DNA of 64,000 bases from Lachnoclostridium sp. An118 (GCF_002160985.1 NZ_NFLQ01000005.1:124001-188000), one strand, 5' to 3'. Positions 50,725 to 60,215 are shown, counted from the first letter of the stretch. The notes: a model not told the origin generated them from the letters alone. A program made the numbers and translations.

Positions 50725-53271
50725 TCAGCTCCCGGTTTGCACTTTTTTCCTGGGTGTGCCCCGCATATATTTTTTCCGCAGTGCGTCCGCCCCCAGAAAG
50801 AGCGCCGCCGCCAGGGACACCGCCAGTCCCGCCGCCTTTCCCGGCGCGTCATATCGTATCTCCACCTGGTGGCTTCCCGCCTCTGTTTCCGCTCCCAGGA
50901 ATCCACCGTTGACCTGGCTGGCCGGAACCTCCTTCCCATCTATATATACAGTGAAATGCTGGTCATAGGGGAGGGAGGTGATCAGCCAGCCGTCCTTCTC
51001 CGTCGTATAGCTTCCTGTCAGCCCGTCCCCGTCCGCCGTCAGCTCCAGGCCCGCATCCACATACTCTGCCTGGCCGCTCCCGGCGTCGTCAGCGCTTCCG
51101 TACCAGGCCTGGGCATCCGATATCTCATAACTTCCTTCGCCAAATGCAATTTCCACAGATGTCTGCCCCTCCTCCAGGGGACACATATAATAGAAAACCT
51201 GGTTTTCATTGTCATAGGCATAGCCCTGCGAAGCACTCTGCTTGTTCGTCTCCCCGTTCACCGAAATGCTCACGTCCCGGCGGGACCTGTTATTCTTTAC
51301 TTTAAAACTGAGAAAAAGATACTGGTCTGTCTCCTGTCTGTCCTCCAGCGCAAAGTCTTTTGTCTCCCCGCCGGAATCCACCTCATATTCTCCTTCCAGA
51401 GAACCAAGATCCGCCTCCCGGACCTGCGGCTGAAAGTCTGCCGTATCCTCCTCCCCGGCCGCCGCCAGGGTCAGAAGGGCCAGGGACTGCTCCGGCCAGG
51501 ACAGTTCCGCAAAGGTTTCTTTGGAGATCACCTGGTCTGTCACATAGCCCACAGGAGCCGTGCTTTCATTTTGATAGATCTCCACCGTCCCCACCTGGCC
51601 TGTCTTCTCGTAGCCCTCCGGGATCTCTGTTTCATTTCCCTCCCGCACCAGGAGATACTTCACCCCCATAAGCCGCAGAAAGACCGGATTTTCCGTGGAC
51701 TCCTGCATCAGCCCGTTTCTGGCCGGGCGGGCCAGATGCAGGATTTCCTCCCGGAATGTCTCATAGGCAGTGTTGCCCACGGAGGAATACAGGGTCGTCA
51801 GGTTCTGCCCTTCGGCCATCACCTGGTTGTCTGCCGCCTTCTCCTGCTCCCTCGTGCCCCGGACCTCCATCCGGTAGAGTCCGCTGTCCTCACTGCGGAT
51901 CTTCTGTGCCGCCTCCGCCATGTCTCCGCTTGAAAATTCCTTCATCCAGTCCGCCTTTACCAGACTGTCCTTTGAGAAGGCAATCTGTACGCAGGAGGCG
52001 CAGAGCATAACCGCCGCAAGGCCTGTGCACACAGCTCTGCGCCAGAGTTTTACGCCTGCCAGGAACAAAAGGCCACATACCAGAAGATCCACGTAGAGCA
52101 CTGCCCTTGCCCCGTCTGCGACACCATTTCCCATGCTTCCCCATACCAGAATGCAGACAGCCAGCGCATAGCCAGAGAGCAGCTTCCACCTGGCGATAAT
52201 GCCCCGGCGGAAATACCCGAAGAAGGCCGCCGCCAGATAACAAAGCAGCGGCAGGAAGGGGATGAAAGCCTTGGCTCTCATATACAGCCCGCCGTTCAGA
52301 ATGTAAGACGCCAGCGGGAAGAGGAGAAGAAGTCCCAGGCACATGGCCATGTATTTTTCCCTGCACCGGCAGTAAAACAGGCTGACGCACAGGACCACCA
52401 CCGCCATGGCCGTCAGCCCCATGCCGTAAGGTGAGTAGAGAACTTTAAAGAGACTTACTTCCGGCGTAATAAGATCCGACAACGCATAGCTGCTGTCATC
52501 GCTCCTTCCACCCAGCATGGCAAAACACACCGGCACCAGGTAGAAAAATGACAGAAGTCCCCCGAAGAAGGCAGGATAGAACTGTTTCCACAAAGACCGG
52601 ACAAGGACCCCAGGGGAGGAAGCCCACTCCTTCTTCCAGCCGCACAGTCCATAGATTAGAAGCGCCGCCACACCTCCCACCGCAAAGTAAAAGCTGGTGA
52701 GAGCCATGAGAAGCACACCCGCGGTCAGAAGGCTGTATTTTCCTGTGCTTACGTACCTGTCATAGCCTAGGAGCGTCAGAAGCAGGAAGGGCATATAGCT
52801 GACAAACATGATCTGCATGGAAGTATGGAATACCACAGGACCCGAAAGCACGAGGAGAAGGGCTGCAAAAAAACTGTCCTCCCGACGGAAGTGGTCGTTC
52901 TTCAGCCAGATGTAGCACAGCAGGCCGTCTGCGATCCAGGTCAGCGCCATGACCGCCTGCACGTAGTCGGACATTTTTACAAAGGGCAGGAGAAAGGACA
53001 GCAGATACAGGGGATTGTAGAGTCCGTAGTAGGCAAAATTCCATATATTCTGCCCGCCGCCCAGCTCCATGGCAAAATCCGGCCAGAGGTTGCCGGTCTC
53101 ATAAAATTTCTGCCGGAAATACTCGGGAAACACAATGTGCTGGGAGAGCCAGTCGGTCTCAGATCCCGCCAGATACCCTCCGCTTATCTTCATCAGAGTG
53201 AGAAGGACCGGTATAACTGTAAGTATCAATGGAAACAAAATTTTCCTGCTGCTTTTCATCTTCTTCATCAC
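50725..53271 (-). CDS. YfhO-family membrane protein
   Basis: An 848-residue polytopic membrane protein with about 13 helices in its first ~480 residues and a large extracytoplasmic C-terminal domain closed by a last helix. The TDWLSQHIVFPEYFRQKFYE and GQNIWNFAYYGLYNPLY segments mark the YfhO family. In Bacillus and Listeria, YfhO-type proteins add sugars to lipoteichoic acid from a lipid-linked donor made by a GT2 partner; such a GT2 gene is upstream. It overlaps that gene by 113 bp. Confidence 0.85.
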   Translation of the reverse strand: MMKKMKSSRKILFPLILTVIPVLLTLMKISGGYLAGSETDWLSQHIVFPEYFRQKFYETGNLWPDFAMELGGGQNIWNFAYYGLYNPLYLLSFLLPFVKMSDYVQAVMALTWIADGLLCYIWLKNDHFRREDSFFAALLLVLSGPVVFHTSMQIMFVSYMPFLLLTLLGYDRYVSTGKYSLLTAGVLLMALTSFYFAVGGVAALLIYGLCGWKKEWASSPGVLVRSLWKQFYPAFFGGLLSFFYLVPVCFAMLGGRSDDSSYALSDLITPEVSLFKVLYSPYGMGLTAMAVVVLCVSLFYCRCREKYMAMCLGLLLLFPLASYILNGGLYMRAKAFIPFLPLLCYLAAAFFGYFRRGIIARWKLLSGYALAVCILVWGSMGNGVADGARAVLYVDLLVCGLLFLAGVKLWRRAVCTGLAAVMLCASCVQIAFSKDSLVKADWMKEFSSGDMAEAAQKIRSEDSGLYRMEVRGTREQEKAADNQVMAEGQNLTTLYSSVGNTAYETFREEILHLARPARNGLMQESTENPVFLRLMGVKYLLVREGNETEIPEGYEKTGQVGTVEIYQNESTAPVGYVTDQVISKETFAELSWPEQSLALLTLAAAGEEDTADFQPQVREADLGSLEGEYEVDSGGETKDFALEDRQETDQYLFLSFKVKNNRSRRDVSISVNGETNKQSASQGYAYDNENQVFYYMCPLEEGQTSVEIAFGEGSYEISDAQAWYGSADDAGSGQAEYVDAGLELTADGDGLTGSYTTEKDGWLITSLPYDQHFTVYIDGKEVPASQVNGGFLGAETEAGSHQVEIRYDAPGKAAGLAVSLAAALFLGADALRKKYMRGTPRKKVQTGS

Positions 53272-54208
53272 TGGAACTCCTTAAGATATAGATTGGTCTG
53301 TCTTTGATCTCCGTGTAAGCCCGCGCCAGATACTGGCCCATGATGCCCATGCACAGAAGCTGGATACCGCCTATGAAAATGATGGCGCACATCATGGCAG
53401 GCCACCCTGCCACCGGGTCATGCCAGATCAGATTTTTGATCACGAGAAAAACGATCATGACAAAAGCCAGGCCGCAGAAAAAAATGCCTCCGTAGGAAGC
53501 CACGGACAGAGGGATGGTAGAAAAACCCAGTATGCCGTCCAGGGAATACCGGAAAAGCTTTGCCACGGACCACTTTGTGTCGCCGGCCGCCCGCTCCACG
53601 TTGTGGTAGGGAAGCCACTTTGTCTTAAATCCCACCCAGCCGAAAAGCCCTTTGGAAAAACGGTTCTTCTCGCCCAGGGACAGAAGGGCGTCCGTCATCT
53701 TCCGGTTCATCATCCGGAAGTCCCTGGCGCCCTCCTCAATCTTTACCTTTGAGAGTCTGTTGATACATTTATAAAAAGAAGCGGACAGAAAGGAACGGAA
53801 CCTTTTCTCCCCTTTCCGGTCCTCCCGCCGGGTGGCGACGCAGTCGTACTCTCCTTTCTTCAGCGTCTGGAACATAAGAGGGATATACTCGGGAGGATCC
53901 TGCAGATCCGCATCCATGACAGCCACATAATCCCCGAGAGCCGCCTGCATGCCGGCGTACATGGCCGCCTCCTTGCCAAAATTCCGGGAAAAGGAAAGAT
54001 AACGGTAATTCTGCCGCCTGCTGTGGAACTGCCGCAGCATCTCTGCCGTGCCGTCCGTGGAACCATCGTCCACAAAGATGATCTCCACCCGGGCCGTCTT
54101 CATCCCGCCAATGATACTCTCCATTTCCTTTATGTAGATAGGGAGAACTTCTTCTTCGTTGAAACATGGTACGATGATACTGATAAGTGGTTTTTGTTCT
54201 TCAAGCAT
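53159..54208 (-). CDS. GT2 glycosyltransferase, GtrB/CsbB type
   Basis: A 349-residue polyprenyl-phosphate glycosyltransferase. Nucleotide-sugar motif IIVPCFNEEEVLP, metal motifs VDDGSTDGT and VMDADLQDPPEY, then two membrane helices at about 230-260 and 268-298. It makes a lipid-linked sugar, probably used by the YfhO-like protein. The C-terminal ~50 residues beyond RPIYILRSS extend into the YfhO gene in another frame. Confidence 0.88.
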   Translation of the reverse strand: MLEEQKPLISIIVPCFNEEEVLPIYIKEMESIIGGMKTARVEIIFVDDGSTDGTAEMLRQFHSRRQNYRYLSFSRNFGKEAAMYAGMQAALGDYVAVMDADLQDPPEYIPLMFQTLKKGEYDCVATRREDRKGEKRFRSFLSASFYKCINRLSKVKIEEGARDFRMMNRKMTDALLSLGEKNRFSKGLFGWVGFKTKWLPYHNVERAAGDTKWSVAKLFRYSLDGILGFSTIPLSVASYGGIFFCGLAFVMIVFLVIKNLIWHDPVAGWPAMMCAIIFIGGIQLLCMGIMGQYLARAYTEIKDRPIYILRSSSDEEDEKQQENFVSIDTYSYTGPSHSDEDKRRVSGGI

Positions 54209-54342
54209 AAAAAAAGACTCCTTTCCGCAGCGCCCCTCTCCGCGGGGCCCTCGCCTTATCTCCAGACAAGTCTAAACTTAATTTGTGATAATTCGTGGAA
54301 AGAAATCTTAAAATTCGTTAAATATTATCTAAAGGTTTGTTT

Positions 54343-55653
54343 TCATATTTTCCGGATACATTTATAAATTTCCTCTATGGCATATAGAGGAAGATTGATG
54401 AGCCAGTCCTCTTTCTTATAGTCCGCCATGGATGTACGGACGGAAATCACAGGATGAAACCTGTCACGGAAGGTCTTCAGGCTCTTGGCTTTCAAATTCA
54501 CCTCCGCCTTCACCTCCACAGGTACAGCCGTCTCTCCGTTATCGATGATAAAATCCACCTCACATGATCCACGGTCATTTGTGTAGTAATAGATCCCCAG
54601 ATCCTCTATTGTCTTTAGCTGCTGACATACATACTGCTCAGTCAGCGCTCCCTTGAACTCAGTAAACAGATCATTTCCATCAAGCAGAGTTCCCTGGCGC
54701 AGTCCGGCCATACATCCCAGAAGTCCCACATCAACGACAAAAAGCTTAAATGCCTTTAGATCTTCATATGCTTTCAGAGGAATACCCGCCCCTTTTACAC
54801 GGCCGACTCTATGGACAAGCCCGCAATCACAAAGCCACATAATAGCGGTCTCATAGTCCTTTGCGCGTGCTCCTTCCCGCACAAGGCCATATACAAATTT
54901 TTTGTTTTCTCTGGCAAGCTGGGAGGGAATACTGTCCCATATCATTCGGATCCTGGGGACAATCTCAATTGGCGCATGTTTGGAAAAGTCCTGCTCATAG
55001 GCTGCCAGTATGCGCTTCTGGATCTTCCTCACCTCATTAAAATCCTTCTCCTGCGCAAAGTTCTGAACCGCTTCCGGCATTCCTCCTACATAAAAGTACT
55101 GTCTGAGTGCATCTGCAAATGTCTGCCTAAAGGAAGTGATCATGGCATAATCTTGATTATCCAGAAGCCCTGCAAACTGTTCTCCCACCACAGCTGTCAG
55201 AAACTCTTTAAACGATAATGGATAGAGACTCAGAAAATCCACCTTTCCCACCGGGAAAGATGTACCCTCATGGAGAGCGATCCCGAGCAGCGAGCCAGCA
55301 CAGACAATATGGTACTGCGGCGCGTCTTCATAAAAATATTTAAGGGAAGAGAGGGCCCTTGGCACCTCCTGCACCTCGTCAAATATAAGAAGTGTATTGT
55401 CCGGATCGATCTTCCTTCCGGCATACAGCTCAAGCCCCATGATCAGACGATCCGTATTCAGATCAGACTCAAAGAGGGCAGCCATTCTGGAGTTAGAGTC
55501 AAAATTTATATATACCATATCCTTATAGGCTTCTGTTCCAAACTGCTTCATCAACCACGTCTTGCCAACCTGTCTTGCCCCCTGGATGATCAGCGGTTTA
55601 CGGTTCCTGCCTTCTTTCCATCTGTAAAGTTGTTTTATTGCTGTCCTGTACAT
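54343..55653 (-). CDS. ATP-binding protein, AAA_14/DUF4143 family
   Basis: A 436-residue P-loop protein. Walker A QGARQVGKTWLM (about 27), Walker B TLLIFDEVQEVP, and the DUF4143 C-terminal domain with the endonuclease-like DFIIDNG, then VPVEVKAE motif. Such proteins are common in anaerobes and of uncertain function. ATG 55653 is chosen by AGGAGG 7 bases upstream; a GTG two codons earlier is weaker. Confidence 0.88.
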   Translation of the reverse strand: MYRTAIKQLYRWKEGRNRKPLIIQGARQVGKTWLMKQFGTEAYKDMVYINFDSNSRMAALFESDLNTDRLIMGLELYAGRKIDPDNTLLIFDEVQEVPRALSSLKYFYEDAPQYHIVCAGSLLGIALHEGTSFPVGKVDFLSLYPLSFKEFLTAVVGEQFAGLLDNQDYAMITSFRQTFADALRQYFYVGGMPEAVQNFAQEKDFNEVRKIQKRILAAYEQDFSKHAPIEIVPRIRMIWDSIPSQLARENKKFVYGLVREGARAKDYETAIMWLCDCGLVHRVGRVKGAGIPLKAYEDLKAFKLFVVDVGLLGCMAGLRQGTLLDGNDLFTEFKGALTEQYVCQQLKTIEDLGIYYYTNDRGSCEVDFIIDNGETAVPVEVKAEVNLKAKSLKTFRDRFHPVISVRTSMADYKKEDWLINLPLYAIEEIYKCIRKI

Positions 55654-55786
55654 ATGCACACCTCCTCAAACTCGCGTACTTATAGTTATAGGATACCCCG
55701 GGTTCGCAAAAAATACAACGAATATTTTGTATTTTATTACATTTTTTACACCGAATATTTGTTGTCTTTCTACATTTCTTGCAGCG

Positions 55787-55819
55787 AAAAAGCTCCCTGA
55801 GAACCTTTTCTCAGAGAGC
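55787..55819 (-). terminator. Rho-independent terminator of the hic locus
   Basis: On the minus strand GCTCTCTGAGAA pairs with TTCTCAGGGAGC (one G-U) over a four-base loop and is followed by TTTTT. It lies 17 bp after the hicB stop. Confidence 0.8.
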
Positions 55820-55836
55820 CCTGTGTTTTAAAATTA

Positions 55837-56250
55837 CTAATAGACCTTTTTTGATATTCCCAAAACCTGCATAATAGCTTCCTGAAGCAATTTGGAATAA
55901 TTGATCCCGGCTTTCTCCGCTTCTACATTCAGCCAATACGGAATGGTACAATTCTTTTTGACTGCTTTATTGTCTACTTTTTTTCTGTACTCCATAAAAT
56001 CAACGTCTACAAGCGTAACAATATCATCTTTATCTGCTATTACTTCTTTCGAACCTGGTTCCGGAATTTCCTTCCCATCATCCATGAAATCAATTCCCAT
56101 AAGTCCGATGGCATCCCTCGCCATTTCCATAGCATCCGCAATGCTTTCACCCTGAGTTGCAATATCAAAATCCGGGATTTCCACATAGAAAAATCCATCA
56201 CTTTCTTTTGATATCACAATCGGGTATGCCTTTCTCTCTTTAATTAGCAT
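55837..56250 (-). CDS. hicB: HicB-family antitoxin
   Basis: A 137-residue protein with the RNase-H-like HicB fold (YPIVISKESDGFFYVEIPDF, then DIATQGESIADAMEMARDAI) and a C-terminal DNA-binding part (IPYWLNVEAEKAGINYSKLL). It neutralises HicA and represses the operon. It is intact. Its hicA partner upstream is truncated (56286-56390). The operators upstream fit HicB binding. Confidence 0.88.
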   Translation of the reverse strand: MLIKERKAYPIVISKESDGFFYVEIPDFDIATQGESIADAMEMARDAIGLMGIDFMDDGKEIPEPGSKEVIADKDDIVTLVDVDFMEYRKKVDNKAVKKNCTIPYWLNVEAEKAGINYSKLLQEAIMQVLGISKKVY

Positions 56251-56285
56251 CGTTCACTCCTCCTGGTCTCTCAAAAAGCTGACTG

Positions 56286-56390
56286 TTAATGATATGCAAC
56301 ATTTAAGAAGAAGGGGTTATTTAAGCCACCATTTCTTTTTACATACCATCCATTGTCTTCGAGCAGCTTCACCAGCTCTCTGCGTTTCAT
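56286..56390 (-). pseudogene. hicA: truncated hicA toxin gene
   Basis: 34 codons from ATG 56390: MKRRELVKLLEDNGWYVKRN, the normal HicA N-terminus, followed by GGLNNPFFLNVAYH and a stop. The catalytic His segment (typically GGxHxxY) and the whole second half are gone, so no mRNA interferase can be made. A deletion or frameshift after residue 22 explains it. Confidence 0.75.
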
Positions 56391-56414
56391 CTACATGTGT
56401 CTCCCTTTTTATCA

Positions 56415-56499
56415 ATACGTATTCTATACGTATATTATACGTACAAAATCTCGGTCTGTCAAGATTTCTACACTTAAATCATACGTATATTGTACGTAT
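56415..56499 (-). promoter_or_regulatory. hic promoter with three ATACGTA-N5-TACGTAY operators
   Basis: The promoter on the minus strand is TTGACA (56457-56462), 17-bp spacer, TATAAT (56434-56439), all consensus. Operators are at 56415-56433, 56426-56444 and 56481-56499, with centres 11 and 55 bp apart, i.e. on one helix face. The middle site covers the -10, the first covers the start point, and the third lies upstream of the -35. A classic autorepression layout for a HicB-type antitoxin. Confidence 0.8.
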
Positions 56500-56541
56500 G
56501 CACAAAGTCCATTCTTATTCATATATATTGCACAAGGACAT

Positions 56542-56570
56542 AAAAAACCACCAGCCATTTCTGACTGGTG
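56542..56570 (-). terminator. Rho-independent terminator of the gal genes
   Basis: On the minus strand CACCAGTC pairs with GGCTGGTG (one G-U) over AGAAAT and is followed by GTTTTTT. It lies 55 bp after the galT stop. Confidence 0.75.
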
Positions 56571-56624
56571 TTATACTGTCATCCATATCAAATAAACCAG
56601 CTGTATAGCTCTGTACCGCTATGC

Positions 56625-58115
56625 CTACAGCGTCTCAATGAACCTCATGAACGCCCTGCGGCCTTCCTCCGTGCACTTGTAGACGCCTGCGTCCTCCAGC
56701 ACGTGGGTGAAGACGATGCCTGTCTCCTCCTTCAGAATATCCATCACATTGTCCTTTGTGATGCTGTCGTATTTCGGCAGGAAGGAGTCTGTCCAGTCGG
56801 CATGCTTGGCGATCTTCTCGTTGGAGCGGATGTCTTTGCCCTCCACGATATAGTCCGCCAGGATCTCCAGCTCCTCCTTCAGCCTGGAGGGAAGGACTGC
56901 CAGACCCATGACCTCGATAAGGCCGATGTTCTCCTTCTTGATATTGTGGTACTGTGCATGGGGATGGTACACGCCCAGGGGATGCTCCTCTGTGGTGATA
57001 TTGTTCCGCAGGGTCAGATCCAGCTCGTAGATGTCTCCCTTCTTTCTGGCGATGGGAGTGATGGTGTTGTGGGGTGTGCCGTCTGTCTCCGCGTAGATGA
57101 AGGCATCCTCGTCCGTGTATCCTCTCCATGCCTGCAGCACGTGGTCTGCCAGGTCGATGAGTCGCTTCTCATCTGCGTGGCGGATACGGAGCACGGAGAG
57201 GGGCCACTTCACGATGCCAGCCTCCACATCCTCGTAGCCGGGGATGGTCACCGGGATCTCTACGGGAGCCTTTGCCATGGCAAATGTGTAGTTTCCGCCC
57301 TGGAAATGGTCGTGGCTCAGGATAGAGCCGCCCACAATAGGAAGGTCCGCATTGGAACCCAGGAAGTAGTGGGGGAACTGCTTCACGAAGTCAAACAGCT
57401 TCACAAAAGCAGCCCGGTCGATCTTCATGGGCACGTGCTGACCGTTGAACACGATGCAGTGCTCATTGTAGTACACATAGGGAGAATACTGAAATCCCCA
57501 TCTGCTGTCATTGATGGTAATGGGGATAATGCGGTGGGTCTCCCTGGCCGGATGGTTTGCCCGCCCGGCGTAGCCCTCGTTCTCCATGCAGAGCTGGCAC
57601 TTGGGATAGCTGCTTGCCTTTGCCGCCCCTGCCGCCGCGATGGCCTTGGGATCCTTCTCCGGCTTGGACAGGTTGATGGTAATGTCGATCTCACCGTAGG
57701 GTGAGTCCACTTTCCACTTCATATCCTTCTTCACCCGGTAACGGCGGATGTAGTCGCTGTCCTGGCTGAATCTGTAGAAAAATTCTGTCGCAGCCTCCGG
57801 GGATCTCTCATATTCTTCCCAGAAAGTCTTCTGTACCTGGGCAGGTCTGGGCAGAAGGCAGTTCATCAGCTTCGTGTCAAAGAGGTCGCGGAACACCACG
57901 CTGTCCTCCACAAGTCCCCTTGCCACAGCCTCGTCAAGAAGCGCTTTTAAGATCTGCTCCAGGTCCAGCTCCTCGCCTTCTATGGACACGTCCTCATAGT
58001 CATCTTCTTTGAAAATCTCCAGAAGCAGGTTGGTGGTGTAGGTCCTCTCACACTCCGGCGTAAGACCGGTCTGAACACCGTACTCCACAAGCTTCTTTAT
58101 ATTCTTATATAACAT
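56625..58115 (-). CDS. galT: UDP-glucose--hexose-1-phosphate uridylyltransferase (Firmicutes GalT)
   Basis: A 496-residue enzyme of the Leloir pathway, converting galactose-1-P and UDP-glucose to UDP-galactose. It is the long Firmicutes type, distinct from the ~350-residue E. coli form. Motifs include SYPKCQLCMENEGYAG and MKIDRAAFVKLFDFVKQFPH. ATG 58115 is chosen by AGGAGG upstream. It lies 36 bp downstream of galK. Confidence 0.92.
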   Translation of the reverse strand: MLYKNIKKLVEYGVQTGLTPECERTYTTNLLLEIFKEDDYEDVSIEGEELDLEQILKALLDEAVARGLVEDSVVFRDLFDTKLMNCLLPRPAQVQKTFWEEYERSPEAATEFFYRFSQDSDYIRRYRVKKDMKWKVDSPYGEIDITINLSKPEKDPKAIAAAGAAKASSYPKCQLCMENEGYAGRANHPARETHRIIPITINDSRWGFQYSPYVYYNEHCIVFNGQHVPMKIDRAAFVKLFDFVKQFPHYFLGSNADLPIVGGSILSHDHFQGGNYTFAMAKAPVEIPVTIPGYEDVEAGIVKWPLSVLRIRHADEKRLIDLADHVLQAWRGYTDEDAFIYAETDGTPHNTITPIARKKGDIYELDLTLRNNITTEEHPLGVYHPHAQYHNIKKENIGLIEVMGLAVLPSRLKEELEILADYIVEGKDIRSNEKIAKHADWTDSFLPKYDSITKDNVMDILKEETGIVFTHVLEDAGVYKCTEEGRRAFMRFIETL

Positions 58116-58151
58116 TCCCTTTTCCTCCTGAATACAGGGCATCCGCCCTCA

Positions 58152-59318
58152 CTATGCCAGCCGGTGCGCCCCGTCGCCGACCTCAACTACGTAGAACTCT
58201 GCCGTTTTGTGGCATTTGTCCTTGTAGCCCTTTTTCACTGTGTCGATAAATGTGTCTACCGCGTCATTTTTCACAATGCTGACTGTACAGCCGCCAAATC
58301 CGCCTCCTGTGATACGTGAGCCGATGACGCCGGGCACGCTCCATGCCAGATCCACCAGCACGTCGATCTCCTGGCAGGACACCTCATAGTCGTCCCGAAG
58401 AGAAATGTGAGACTGGTTCATATACTTTCCGAACTGCTCCACATTTCCCTCTTTCAGCGCCGCCTCTGCGTGGATGGTCCTCTGGTTCTCGTACACCGCA
58501 TGCTTGGCCCGCTTCCGGCAGACTTCCTCCTGGATGGCGTCCTTGTGAGCCTCAAAGGCCTCCTCGGTCAGGTCTCCCAGGGCGCTGATATCCGTCACTT
58601 TCTTAAGATCTGCCAGAGCCCTCTCACACTCGTTTCTTCTGTCATTGTAGGCAGAGTCCACCAGGCTGTGCTTCACCTTGCTGTTGGTGATGACGATCTT
58701 TGCGTCCTCCAGCTTCACAGGCGCGTACTCGTACTGCAGCGTATTGGTGTCCAGGAAAATGGCATGGTCCTTCTTCCCCATGGCGCTGGCAAACTGGTCC
58801 ATGATCCCGCAGTTGCATCCATTGAAATTGTTTTCAGAATACTGTCCGATCTGCGCGATCTCCACCATGGATACCGGGAAGCCGTACAGGTCCTTCAGCA
58901 TGGTGCCTGTCAGCACTTCCAGGGAGGCTGATGAAGAAAGCCCGGAGCCGTTGGGGATATCGCCGTAGATGACTACGTCCAGACCACAGTCCATCTCGTA
59001 CCCTCTTCCCCTGAAGGCCCACATCACTCCCTTCGGGTAGTTGGTCCATCCGGCTTTCTTGTCCGGTGTAAGCTCGTCAAGGCTGGTCTCGATGACTCCC
59101 AGATCCCTGAAGTTCATAGAGTAGAAGCGGATCTTCCGGTCCTCCCGCTTTCTTGCCGCGCCGTATGTACCGATGGTCAGCGCGCAGGGAAAAACATGTC
59201 CCCCGTTGTAGTCCGTATGTTCCCCGATGAGGTTGACACGGCCCGGCGCGAAATACAGACGGATATCCCCGCCGTCGCCGTATTTTTCTTTGAAAACGCT
59301 CAATACTTTCTCTTTCAT
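58152..59318 (-). CDS. galK: galactokinase
   Basis: A 388-residue GHMP kinase phosphorylating galactose. Signature GRVNLIGEHTDYNGGHVF near the N-terminus, ATP loop PNGSGLSSSASLEVL and C-terminal SRITGGGFGGCTVSIVK. First gene of galKT. ATG 59318 has AAAGGTG about 10 bases upstream; a GTG four codons earlier lacks a site. Confidence 0.94.
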   Translation of the reverse strand: MKEKVLSVFKEKYGDGGDIRLYFAPGRVNLIGEHTDYNGGHVFPCALTIGTYGAARKREDRKIRFYSMNFRDLGVIETSLDELTPDKKAGWTNYPKGVMWAFRGRGYEMDCGLDVVIYGDIPNGSGLSSSASLEVLTGTMLKDLYGFPVSMVEIAQIGQYSENNFNGCNCGIMDQFASAMGKKDHAIFLDTNTLQYEYAPVKLEDAKIVITNSKVKHSLVDSAYNDRRNECERALADLKKVTDISALGDLTEEAFEAHKDAIQEEVCRKRAKHAVYENQRTIHAEAALKEGNVEQFGKYMNQSHISLRDDYEVSCQEIDVLVDLAWSVPGVIGSRITGGGFGGCTVSIVKNDAVDTFIDTVKKGYKDKCHKTAEFYVVEVGDGAHRLA

Positions 59319-59346
59319 TTCCACATACACCTTTCTACTGTTTTTC

Positions 59347-59401
59347 TATAATTATAGTTGGATTTCTCACCAAAAACTATAAGGATAGTTGCTGAAACTA
59401 T
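59347..59401 (-). promoter_or_regulatory. galK upstream region with ATAGTT palindromes
   Basis: ATAGTT-GCTGA-AACTAT at 59385-59401 is a perfect 6-5-6 palindrome. A second pair of the same half-sites lies between it and the gene, 15 bases apart. The minus-strand TATAAT at about 59350 is a likely -10. No good -35, so an activator or a GalR-type repressor could act here. Confidence 0.45.
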
Positions 59402-59420
59402 AAAAATATTGCGTTTTTCA

Positions 59421-60215
59421 CTAATCAATCAGCCCCAGATGCTTCATGGCCTGCCAGATGCCTTCCTCCTCCACTTTCGGAGCCACATATTCCGTGTACG
59501 GATCCAGCACTTTGTCGTGTTTCCCCATGGCAATTCCGTGAGCAGCGTACCGGAACATGGCCAGGTCGTTGCTGCTGTCCCCGAAGACATAGGAGCGCTC
59601 CCGCCCCAGATTAAAATAGTGCAGGATATAGTCGATGATGGTTCCCTTGGAATACCCCTTCACGATGCACTCGTAGGTGTTATCCCCCCGGTCCAGTATC
59701 TCCATATAGTCCGTGAGGAAATCAAAAAATTCTTCCTTTTTGCTCTCCCGGTCCGTGTAGGCAAAGATCTTGTCGTAGGGACAGCCGCTCTGCTCGATAT
59801 ACCTCTCTACTCCCAGCCCTCTGTTCTTCATGTATCTCCTGGTGTTCTCCAGGCTGTCAAACCGGGATATCCTGGAGGAGAAGTACACGTCCTCCATCCC
59901 CTCGTACAGGGCATCCACCCTGCACTTTTCCGCCATCTCCACAATAGAAGCAGCGGCCTTCGCATCCAGGTGCTCCTCGAAGATCACCTGTCCTCTGTAC
60001 TCCGCATAGATGCCGCACCCGCAAAGGATGCCGTCCACCGGGAGCCTGCGTATCTCCGGCGGCACAGAGCAGGCTGTCCGGCCGGTATTGATAAAGACCA
60101 GATGTCCCTTCCTCCTGGCCTCCTCCAGAGCGTGCACGGCACTCTCCGGTATGGTCCTGGTCACCTCGCTGAGCAGGGTGCCGTCTATATCGAAAAATAA
60201 AACTGCTCTCTCCAT
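59421..60215 (-). CDS. HAD-family hydrolase, Cof type
   Basis: A 264-residue phosphatase. Motif I FFDIDGTLLSE, motif II INTGRTAC and motif III/IV YVFGDSSNDLAMF. The C2-type cap lies in the middle. Cof-type HADs act on sugar phosphates or nucleotides. It is upstream of galK on the same strand, so it may remove toxic sugar phosphates (inference). Confidence 0.88.
   Translation of the reverse strand: MERAVLFFDIDGTLLSEVTRTIPESAVHALEEARRKGHLVFINTGRTACSVPPEIRRLPVDGILCGCGIYAEYRGQVIFEEHLDAKAAASIVEMAEKCRVDALYEGMEDVYFSSRISRFDSLENTRRYMKNRGLGVERYIEQSGCPYDKIFAYTDRESKKEEFFDFLTDYMEILDRGDNTYECIVKGYSKGTIIDYILHYFNLGRERSYVFGDSSNDLAMFRYAAHGIAMGKHDKVLDPYTEYVAPKVEEEGIWQAMKHLGLID

Noticed and set aside
56568-57704. 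378-codon plus-strand frame opposite galT
   Set aside because: Antisense shadow of galT; no ribosome binding site and no recognisable domain.
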